From Onthophagus taurus (Eukaryota > Arthropoda > Insecta > Coleoptera > Scarabaeidae), in NCBI RefSeq assembly GCF_036711975.1, contig NC_091972.1, positions 2,981,001-3,045,000 on the forward strand: a stretch of 64,000 bases of DNA. The letters are read 5' to 3'. The number at the start of each line of letters is the position of its first letter. Position 1 is the first letter of the stretch. Position numbers and translations under genes: made by a program. This document shows, piece after piece, positions 32,201 through 44,200 of the stretch. The notes under the pieces are model-generated. The model saw nothing but the letters and a program-made list of their open reading frames with translations, searched no databases and was not told the origin of the DNA.

Positions 32201-35200
32201 CATTTTCGAATAACCTAAAAATGTTAAAAAGATGCTAATTTAAAAATTCCTGTATGCCGTATTTATTGAAATTAAGGAATGAAACTTATTTTAAATTAAA
32301 GCTCAAAGCTTTCTCTTTAAAATGATGTATAATAATTGTTGGGTTGGATTGGAAAAATATAGAGAAAAAAAAAGTTGAAATAAAACTTACATTTTCGTAT
32401 AACCTAAGAGTGTCAAAAAAGATGCTATTTTAAAAATTCCTGGAAGCTGTATTTATTGAAGTTAAGGAATGAAACTTATTTTAAATTAAAGCTCAAAGCT
32501 TTCTCTTTAAAATGATGTATAATAATTGTTGGGTTGGATTGGAAAAATATAGAGAAAAAAATTTTTGAAACAAAACTTACATTTTCGAATAACCTAAAAA
32601 TGTTAAAAAGATGTTAATTTAAAAATTCCTGTAAACCGTATTTATTGAAATTAAGGAATGAAACTTATTTTAAATTAAAGCTCAAAGCTTTCTCTTTAAA
32701 ATGATGTATAATAATTGTTGGGTTGGATTGGAAAAATATAGAGAAAAGAAATGTTAAAATAAAACTTATATTTTCGTATAACCTAAGAGTGTCAAAAAAG
32801 GTGCTAATTTCAAAATTTCTGGAACCCGTATTTATTGAAATTAAGGAATGAGACTTATTTTAAATTAAAGCTCAAAGCTTTCTTTTTAAAATGATGTATA
32901 ATAATTGTTGGGTTGGATTGGAAAAATGTAGAGAAAAAAAATGTTAAAATAAAACTTACATTTTCGTATAACCTAAGAGTGTCAAAAAAGATGCTAATTT
33001 AAAAATTCCTGGAAGCCGTATTTATTGAAGTTAAGGAATGAAACTTATTTTAAATTAAAGCTCAAAGCTTTCTCTTTAAAATGATGTATAATAATTGTTG
33101 GGTTGGATTGGAAAAATATAGAGAAAAAAAAGTTGAAATAAAACTTACATTTTCGTATAACCTAAGAGTGTCAAAAAAGATGCTATTTTAAAAATTCCTG
33201 GAAGCCGTATTTATTGAAATTAAAGAATGAGACTTATTCTAAATTAAAGCTCAAAGCTTTCTCTTTAAAATGATGTATAATAATTGTTGGGTTGGATTGG
33301 AAAAATATAGAGAAAAAAATTTTTGAAACAAAACTTACATTTTCGAATAACCTAAAAATGTTAAAAAGATGTTAATTTAAAAATTCCTGTAAACCGTATT
33401 TATTGAAATTAAGGAATGAAACTTATTTTAAATTAAAGCTCAAAGCTTTCTCTTTAAAATGATGTATAATAATTGTTGGGTTGGATTGGAAAAATATAGA
33501 GAAAAAAAAGTTGAAATAAAACTTACATTTTCGTATAACCTAAGAGTGTCAAAAAAGATGCTATTTTAAAAATTCCTGGAAGCCGTATTTATTGAAGTTA
33601 AGGAATGAAACTTATTTTAAATTTAAGCTCAATGTTTTCTTTTTAAAATGATCTGTAATAATCACACTTAATAACCATTTATCAAAGAGATACCTTCTTG
33701 AACAACAAAATTCAACAGCACCACTTTTCACTAAACTTCTAACCTCACATCTGGATGAATAAGTTTAAAGTGTACCTAAAAATCCTACAGTGCGGATTGC
33801 GACGTTTTTTATACAGATTATTTCTTGTATACACTTGTATAGTAGAAAGTACAGACAGCTCTAAATGCGCCGAATAGATAACTACAGTTTAAAATGAGTG
33901 TTTAAAATTACCGGTACTTTAAAGTACCGTCGGGACACAAAGGGTTAATACTGCCAAAACGTAGACGGTTGCATAACAAAACTCTATTTCTCACACCAGT
34001 TATTGGCATGTCTTGTAGGCAACGACTTCAATTTCTGCAACCTGGGTTGAGATCCATAAACACATCACCTAGTACAACTCTAGTTTTTATTTATTAATTT
34101 TCTCCATATCAAGTTTTTTGAAAAAGACAACGACTTCTTAGTATCCTAATTAAATTCGGCCTATAATGTTTTACAATTTTGAACAAAATACAATATAACA
34201 AAATTAATATTTGAGATATCAATAGATGGACCACAACGAATTATAAGCAATCTTCGAACATGCAACAATGACATAGCTTTGAAGAAAATTTGTGGTAGGG
34301 ATGGCACGCCTTCTTTAAAGATGTGGGTTCTAGATACGTTTTCTTCAATATAAATTTATTTAGATCCATTTAGTTCAGGAATAGATTTTAATAACCTGAT
34401 TTGAAAGTATTAATTGTTTCAGATTCAATAAATGTTGTTGTTTCACATTTATCAAAAAAGTTTTCAGTTACTTCTTCATAACCTTCATCACTTTCACTTT
34501 CATCTAACGTCTTATGCAATTCTTTAGCGACCGCAAAAGATTTAAAATTAAAATAAGAAATGACACAAAAACGAATGCAAGAAATAAACCAGTATTTATT
34601 TTACTTTATTTTTGAATGCTTGATTTTTGCGTTTAAATAAAAATGTTTATTCTCCACCATTTTAGTTTTCAAACTTATTACGTATTTTTATATACTCCAA
34701 ATATTTATATAAATATATGTACGTTAATTTTTTCTGCCAATTTGCACAATCTTCAAAAACTGCTTTAACACCATCTCATTGACTGCCTTTGTTGAACATT
34801 TTTCGAAAAATTGATATGTATAAACTAAATCCTCTGCATTAATTGTAGGAAACCACTGTAGTTGAACTTGCTTATAGGAGGGAAATGTTTTGAGCATTTT
34901 TACTTAGTACTAAAAAAATTATATTTTGAGTCATAACGTGTTTTCACATTAATTTTAGATTACACGATTACAATACCTTCTTTTTATGTACTTTACAAAT
35001 GCAACAAAGTAAAAATAATAATAGTCTTTATAACTGCGTAAAAGCCGATTTTGTTGCTGCGGAGTAGTAAATAATATATTATTGCGTTTGTTATGCATTA
35101 TTTGTTTGTTTGCGAATCTATTCGATCTTGACGAGTATAATTATAAAATCATTCCCACCAAAAAGAATGGACGCGCTTGTTTATATTAGAATTACGTTCG

Positions 35201-38200
35201 ACTTCCGCATACCATGTCTGGTTTGTCATATGGTGGTCTTGTTTCGACAAAATTTAATCCAACGTAAATATTAATTTTTAAAAAAGGATTCACTACAAAG
35301 TATAAATATTTGTGTTTTCTTGTCTAGATTTACTTTTAGTGCGACTTTTTATAATGTCGTTTATATCTTAAAATATTTTTGAATTCTTTACTAGTACTCT
35401 AATTCCTGATGTTTTTAGAAGTTTTAAACATTTCAGGTAGCACCAGATAGACAAGCACAGTCAAAGCATACACTGCGAATCAGCAACCAAACGCTCGGTT
35501 CTTTCAGGGGCGGCTCATTGCCGAACGTCTCCGCAGGCACAACTACAGTTAAAACGCCCCCCAGAGCATCAGACTCCTCCACCAAGGTGACGTCTATCTC
35601 AATGTCGTGTTCTTTAAATTCTCCAAAGCTTTTTTTAAATAGTGGTTTTTGTTTCTTGTACCTATTTTTGTTGTTGTTTCCTTTCGTTTTATTTATACAA
35701 ATCAATAAATCGTTTTCAGTTTTGTTTACACCTATAAATTTTTTGTTCTAGTTTATGCAAATTTCCCTTTTCACCTATTTGCATGATTGAGTTTATCTCT
35801 CTTTGTTTTTTCCTCGAACCTGTTCTATCGAGGAAGTCAGTCGGCGTCGTTGTCGCATACTAAATGCGAAATAAGTCACGGCCATAGATTGGAAATGTCA
35901 AGTTGTTGGAATAATAACGATTATAATAATTTCGATTCAAATGTTTTTTTTTAAGTGTTGTAAATAATTTGATTAAAAGATCCATTTAAATTAATTAAGG
36001 CGATTAAGATTTTCACATTTCGCGGTTGAATGATTCGTTTCTCTTTTATACCAAATAGTTTTTTTTAAAGACGGAAGCGCAGAAGTAATTAAAAAATACA
36101 CCTTTTTTTTTAATTTACTTTTATTTCGTATATTTATTTTGAGTGAAAGTCGTCTGTCTACTTGTTTGTATTTTATAAGCACGGCTTTCACGAGCAGTGT
36201 TAATTGAACTAAAACTAGAACTAACACTAATACTATCAACAGAACTAACAGATCTAGAACTAGAAACTTTCGGGTTAAGCCGTGCGTCTCTTAAGACGGC
36301 TAAACCCGAATGTTTCTAGTTTTAGTGTTCGTTCTAGTTTTATTTCAATAATAAAATACAACAATCTACCACTGAATAACAAATGAAACTAAAACTTTTA
36401 CACTAGCATTTGGGTTTAGACGCACGTCTCTAAAAACGGCTAGACACGAATGATTCTAGTTCTAGGTATAGTGTTAGTTCTTGTTTTACACTTGCACTGT
36501 CATTAGTACTAACACTATACCTAGAGCACTATACCTATACCTAAGTTGCACTAGCAATGTTACTATGTAGAACTAACACTATACCTAGAACTAGAATCAT
36601 TTGGGTTTAGCCGTCTTTAGAGACGTGCGGCTAAACCCAAACGATTCTAGTTCTAGGTATAGTGTTAGTTCTTGTTTTACACTTGCACTGTCATTAGTAC
36701 TAACACTATACCTAGAACTAGAATCGTTTGGGTTTAACCTAAGTTGCACTAGCACTGTTACTATGTAGAACTAACACTATACCTAGAACTAGAATCATTT
36801 GGGTTTAGCCGTCTTTAGAGACGTGCGGCTAAACCCAAACGATTCTAGTTCTAGGTATAGTGTTAATTCTTGTTTTACACTTGCACTGTCATTAGAACTA
36901 ACACTATACCTAGAGCACTATACCTATACCTAAGTTGCACTAGCAGTGTTAGTATGTAGAACTAACACTATACCTAGAACTAGAATCATTTGGGTTTAGC
37001 CGTCTTTAGAGACGTGCGGCTAAACCCAAACGATTCTAGTTCTAGGTATAGTGTTAGTTCTTGTTTTACACTTGCACTGTCATTAGTACTAACACTATAC
37101 CTAGAGCACTATACCTATACCTAAGTTGCACTAGCAGTGTTACTATGTAGAACTAACACTATACCTAGAACTAGAATCATTTGGGTTTAGCCGTCTTTAG
37201 AGACGTGCGGCTAAACCCAAACGATTCTAGTTCTAGGTATAGTGTTAATTCTTGTTTTACACTTGCACTGTCATTAGAACTAACACTATACCTAGAGCAC
37301 TATACCTATACCTAAGTTGCACTAGCAGTGTTAGTATGTAGAACTAACACTATACCTAGAACTAGAATCATTTGGGTTTAGCCGTCTTTAGAGACGTGCG
37401 GCTAAACCCAAACGATTCTAGTTCTAGGTATAGTGTTAGTTCTTGTTTTACACTTGCACTGTCATTAGTACTAACACTATACCTAGAGCACTATACCTAT
37501 ACCTAAGTTGCACTAGCAGTGTTACTATGTAGAACTAACACTATACCTAGAACTAGAATCATTTGGGTTTAGCCATCTTTAGAGACGTGCGGCTAAACTC
37601 AAACCTTTCTAGTTCTAGTGTTAGTTCTTGTTTTACACTTGCACTGTCATTAGAACTAACACTATACCTAGAGCACTATACCTATACCTAAGTTGCACTA
37701 GCAGTGTTACTATGTAGAACTAACACTATACCTAGAACTAGAATCATTTGGGTTTAGCCGTCTTTAGAAACGTGAGGCTAAACCCAAACGATTCTAGTTC
37801 TAGGTATAGTGTTAGTTCTTGTTTTACACTTGCACTGTCATTAGTACTAACACTATACCTAGAACTAGAATCGTTTGGGTTTAACCTAAGTTGCACTAGC
37901 ACTGTTACTATGTAGAACTAACACTGTACCTAGAACTAGAATCATTTGGGTTTAGCCGTCTTTAGAGACGTGCGGCTAAACCCAAACGATTCTAGTTCTA
38001 GGTATAGTGTTAGTTCTTGTTTTACACTTGCTCTGTCATTAGAACTAACACTATACCTAGAGCACTATACCTAGAGCACTATACCTATACCTAAGTTGCA
38101 CTAGCACTGTTACTATGTAGAACTAACACTATACCTAGAACTAGAATCATTTGGGTTTAGCCGTCTTTAGAGACGTGCGGCTAAACCCAAACGATTCTAG

Positions 38201-41200
38201 TTCTAGGTATAGTGTTAATTCTTGTTTTACACTTGCACTGTCATTAGAACTAACACTATACCTAGAGCACTATACCTATACCTAAGTTGCACTAGCACTG
38301 TTACTATGTAGAACTAACACTATACCTAGAACTAGAATCATTTGGGTTTAGCCGTCTTTAGAGACGTGCGGCTAAACCCAAACGATTCTAGTTCTAGGTA
38401 TAGTGTTAGTTCTTGTTTTACATTTGCATTGTCATTAGAACTAACACTATACCTACTTAGAGCCAGTAATGGGCGCTGGGTAAATACCTGACGGGTAGGT
38501 ATTTATAAAATGGATATTTATCCGGGTATTTACCCCGGCCCAGGGTAAATACCCAAATAGTACGTATAAAAGTGATACAAGTAAAAATACATTAGATTCC
38601 GAAAAAATTAAGAGGAAGATGATGAAATGGACGTTTATCATCAGACGAATCTGTCGTAATTTAGATTAGATCAAGTTATTATGATTATTATCATCCAGCT
38701 ATTGCTGGACATAGGCCTTCTCTATTCTGTTCCATTCTATTCTATTCTGTGCTGTCTGAATTCAATTGTTGAACTTTGCCACAATGTTGACCACATCATT
38801 TGCGCCAGTTCTTCTTCATAGGTCTTCATTTCGGTCTTTGCGTTACTTTGAGCCTCCTGGCAGTGGCTACCGTTAATGTTAATGTTTCGGAGCCGTATGT
38901 CATAAGGGGAAACACGAATTGATTGAAAGCCTTTCTTTTCAAATATATAGGAATATCGCTCTTGAAGATGTCTTTAAGTTTCCCATAGGCTGTTTAGTTC
39001 GCTTGTTTGATTATTTCTCGATACACGAACCTCATGGCCAAGATACACATAGCTGTTATCCCTCTCAATCTCATTATCCCCAATGTTGATGTTATACTTG
39101 GGAACAAGATTTGTCATAAATTTTGATGTCTTTACGTCAATATTTAGCCTAACTCTTGCACACACCTCCATTAAGTCGTTCACCATTAGTTTCATCTCTC
39201 CAAGGCTATCCAAAATAAGAACTATATCGTCCGCGTAGCGTAAATTACTTAGGTATTTGCCATCAATGTTTATGCTTTTTTGGGTCCAATCTGGTTGTTA
39301 AAATGCATTCTCCAGGACTATGATGAACAATTTGGGTTCAACATTGTATCGTCTTGTTTTACTAACAATCAGTACTTTTCTACTTCCACTCTCTTCAGTA
39401 CTTTTATGCAATTTTACCGTCATTGTAGAATTCTTGTAGATGTTATAAACAAGTGTATCGATAATCGACTCTAAATACCCATCTTGGGTAAATACCTCCG
39501 GGTATATATCCAGGAAATTTACCTTTGAAAATAAATACCCGGGTATTTAACAACACTGCTTAGAGCACTATACCTATACTTAAGTTGCACTATCAGTGTT
39601 ACTATGTAGCACTAAGACTCTACCTAGTCATGCAAAATTACTGAAAATTTAAGAAAATGTAATTTTACCGTAATATTACCGATAATATTATTGGTAACAT
39701 TTACCCATATTGTATAAATTTTAGATATACTTAGGTACTGAATCACTTTTTAACGTTAATTTATGAAATGAAATAATTTTAAGTCGTAATTTGTAATTTT
39801 AAATATATTTCGAGAGAATAGAACAAAATATGTCTATATAATAAGAAGCATGTAACAAAATTTTCATTTTTTATTCAGTGCTGAAAGTGGTAGATTATCT
39901 TCTTATTTATCTTCATCTCTGACGAAGTTATCAGTATCACTTCCACTATCGACCGTGTAATTATCGTCCCTATTTTCTTCTGCGCTTTCTTCCTCTTGAC
40001 CTGTTTTCTTACTCATTAAATTGTGGTTGTGTGATATATGTGAGCTTACCAGCTTTTTCAACGGTCAGTCGATTATTTCTTCTTTGACTTGTAAATAAAG
40101 TACTAAATTCTAAAATTTTATTGATTATACCAACCAACGTGCTGAAAGTTCTTTCTATAGCTGATGGCAAGTTACTTGAGCCCATAAAGCTTTTTCTGGA
40201 ACAGATTCCTGACCACCACGTAACGCCATTTCATTTTTCTCTAGAGAAGTCTTTTGCAAAGAAACCGCTTCTCACTTTATATATTTGGCAAGTTTAGTAG
40301 TTACTGTTTTCAGGATCATTATGCCTCTGATGACTTTTAGCTATTTCAAAAATAAATTCTGTGGCAACCAAATTTTGTTCTGGGCTTAAATATCGTCCTC
40401 TATTTGCTGGTTCAAGTAAATTAGCAGCTATATGTATTGGTTTTATCGATTTATTCATTCTTGACATTAAAACACTTTTAATTGTGTCCTCATCTTGAAG
40501 TATCGATGTTGATAATAATTGTCGTGATATAGCAGCTTTTATTTCCAAAAAGACACCAAAAACCTTTGATATTGTAGGAGCATTTGCTTCAAAATATTTA
40601 ATTCAAGTCTCTAGGTATTCCCCGATTTTCTTCATATTACAGATATCATAGAGCAATTGTAACTGAACTCTTGGATGATAGATGTCTCTTATAGCCGATG
40701 TTGAACAATATTTTAATCTGTAGTAAGATGGTTACCTTACGGGTAATATTACTGTAACTTAGCAGGTAATATTACTTTTCACATCACTAACTATACCTAG
40801 AACTAGAATCGTTTGGGTTTAGCCGCACGTCTCTAAAGACGGCTAAACCCAAATGATTCTAGTTCTAGGTATAGTGTTAGTTCTACATAGTAACAGAATA
40901 AACAGTATAAACTAGAAATGTATCAGTTTTCTTGAATCTTTATGTTTTATTGAAGTAAAACTAGAATTAATACCTACTAGACCTACAATTAGAAACTTTT
41001 CAGTGTTAATTTTAGTTTTAGTTCAATTACATCTATTTTATTATTAACTCGTTTATTTTTTATTACGGTTTGAAAAGGTTAGTAAACGGCAATGAATTCG
41101 TGGAACAAAAAAAAAACTATAATAAAGGTCTAATCCATCCGAATGTCGATTCATATGAGGCTATTAATAATAACATTGTGTTATTTGATAAGAACAAGCA

Positions 41201-44200
41201 TGAAAGGTTAAATTTTATTGTACTCAACCTATAATAAATATTGCATGTTTTACTATTATGTAGTATCTTCCAACCATAAATAATTGATTCGATTAAATCT
41301 TCTTCTACCTTAGTTCTAAATGGCAACCAAGAAATTTTTTTCTCTATTGATTAAAACAATGTTATTAAAGGATAAACTCATTGACTATTATTCTACAGGT
41401 GTTTTATTTTCGATATTAATTTAAAACACGTACCTACTATTGTATTTACAGAAAGTGCAAAAACATCGAATCGAACGTTATTTCCAGCGTCAGCTGATCA
41501 ACATTCGCTGTTTCTTATCGGGTTTTGATTTGTTTTTTCTTTCGTTTGTTTACACAACTGCGGCCAACATGTGCATAGTTCAGTGGTTTATTTGCAAAAG
41601 GCCCCTCCAATTAAACTTAATGTACAAGGTTCCGTCTTTAGCGGATTTCACCGGATTCAATTTTTTTAAAATAATATTAAAAACTAAGTTCGTTTGTAAT
41701 TTTTCTTTACGATAAGAATTGAAATTCATTCTATTGCGAAGACAGAAAGCTTGACAAGTGGGTCTCATGAATATTTATTTTGCGCATGGTTTATACTAGT
41801 TGCGTGCAACACCGACGATACTCCAAGTCTGCATTGGCAATTTTCATAAACCGAAGGGGCCTCTGCTGCGGGTGTCAAAGGTCACCAAACATTCTCAACC
41901 GTTTCTATTTAATCCTCGTTACATGTAAACTACAATTAAATTTTTTTTTTTAAGTTTTTGATTAACGAAGCTTTTTCAATAATATGCATGACTTTTCTAT
42001 ATTTTTTTTTATCAAGTTATTAATTTTTCTTTAATTTTTTTATAGCCTGACGAAATATCTCTTTCTCACGCAAATATGGTTAGTAGTCATGGTCATAGTC
42101 ACAGTCATAGAGAGAGTAGGGCGAGATCACAGGGTGGACCGATTAGAAGACAAGATAGGAAACATGATAATTCACCATACTCGACGGGTTTGTTTTTGAG
42201 TCCACCACCGGATACCAGTTGGAGACGAACGAACAGTGACTCGGCACTACACCAGAGCGCAATGCAGGTATACTTTGAGGTATATTAAAAGACGCGCTAG
42301 ATAAATTTAAATTTATAATTTTTCAGGGTATGAACAACGAGAGGAATGACTCATCCGGTAATCGGTGGCTTGTGCAATCGATGAACGGTCCAGATCAACA
42401 TGATGGGCGGCCTAAGTCCAGTTGTGAGGTCCCTAGAGTACCAGGAATAAAGTAGGATAAAACTAAAATTCGTTGAAAAGTAAATTATTTCAAGTAATTT
42501 TTTTAAGCATTTATCCGTCTGTTCATGAGCCTGGAACAATACAAATTCCAATAGGGAATAATACAGGCTCTCTACCTGACTTAACAAGTGTACATTTTCC
42601 GTCGCCAATTCCGACACCCCTTGATCAAGATGGAGATCAAGGTAGTTCGCCCTATAGTTCTGTAAGTTTTTATAACTAATTTTAAACACAAATTTTAATC
42701 TTGCGCTTATTTTATGAAGAGTCCTGTAAATACGAGTCCGTCAACGTTATCCCCAACGAGTCTGCAACACGGTGTGCGGCATCCCGCGCAATTTCATTTT
42801 GTAAATCCTCCAACGTCACCTCACCATCAGCAGGTATGGCAATAAATGTTCTAAAAAATTATGCGCTAACGCAAACCTATGTTTCATAATTATTCGTTTT
42901 TTTTCTTCCCAATTTTTATTTAATTTTTACTTTTTTTCGCTTAATTTTGATTTTGCATGTCGTTTTTTGTGATCTTGTTCCAGAACCATTTATCAGTTCC
43001 AAATTCTAGGTATCATTTACATCACAATAAGGTTAGTCGTTTTTTATAATTTTTATTTTAGTTTTTTTTTAATTTTTTATAGTTTGCTTGTTTAGCTTGT
43101 ATTTGGGTTATTTTATCTTGTTTGGAGAGTTACAAGATTATTAATTGGTTTGTCTATTTTTAATTTTATTTTTAGAATTTACCAATTGACAAGAATTTAA
43201 CGGGTATAGATGGGACTGATTATACACAACTTGCGAATATGATGTATCAACAACCACAAAAAGTGCCCGCATCATCTCCTTCACCAACGGTTAGTATTTA
43301 CATATCAACAATAAAATTATTCATTTTCGGTATCTATGAACTCATTTTTTTCAATAATAAATTAAAAGCGTTTTTGTTGTTCTCAAAAAGTACAATTGTT
43401 ATGAAACTTTAAAGAAGCCAATTCGATCTGACTCTATGGTTTAACCCTTTGTGTCCCGACGGTACTTTAAAGTACCGGTAGTTTTAAACACTCATTTTAA
43501 ACTGTAGTTATCTATTCGGCGCATTTAGAGCTGTTGGTACTTTCTACTATACAAGACAGAATCTGTATAAAAAACGTCGCAATCCGCACTGTGAGGTTAG
43601 AAGTTTTGTGAAAAGTGGTGCTGTTGAATTTTGTTGTTCAAAAAGGTATTTCTTTGATAAATGGTTATTAGGTGTGATTATTACAGATCATTTTAAAAAG
43701 AAAACATTGAGCTTTAATTTAAAATAAGTTTCATTCCTTAATTTCAATAAATACGGCTTCCAGGAATTTTTAAATTAGCATCTTTTTTGACACTCTTAGG
43801 TTATACGAAAATGTAAGTTTTATTTTAACATTTTTTTTTCTCTACATTTTTCCAATCCAACCCAACAATTATTATACATCATTTTAAAAAGAAAGCTTTG
43901 AGCTTTAATTTAAAATAAGTCTCATTCCTTAATTTCAATAAATACGGGTTCCAGAAATTTTGAAATTAGCACCTTTTTTGACACTCTTAGGTTATACGAA
44001 AATATAAGTTTTATTTTAACATTTCTTTTCTCTATATTTTTCCAATCCAACCCAACAATTATTATACATCATTTTAAAGCGAAAGCTTTGAGCTTTAATT
44101 TAAAATAAGTTTCATTCCTTAATTTCAATAAATACGGCTTCCAGGAATTTTTAAATTAGCATCTATTTTGACACTCTTAGGTTATACGAAAATGTAAGTT

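Larger units (their letters stand above)
31200..34080 (+). pseudogene. Possible Tc1-like remnant split by the piggyBac-like element
   Basis: A TIR-like segment AGTGGAACAAAAATCTGGAA near 31220 and an [10 protein letters not shown]...PVIGM reading just after the piggyBac-like element (33960-34030) resemble Tc1 ends and the Tc1 transposase RLHxxxLxxRRPVIGxPL block. The halves would adjoin at the TTAA target site. The match is weak and the frames are broken. Confidence 0.35.

Noticed and set aside
36205..38455. CRISPR-like array because of regular short palindromic repeats
   Set aside because: The unit is about 191 bp with no unique spacers, lies in an animal intron, and there are no cas genes. 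It is a eukaryotic satellite.
41452..41715. Open frame after a TTTACAG site, possible extra CRTC exon
   Set aside because: The phase does not help, there is no CRTC similarity, and exons 2 and 3 already join perfectly in frame.
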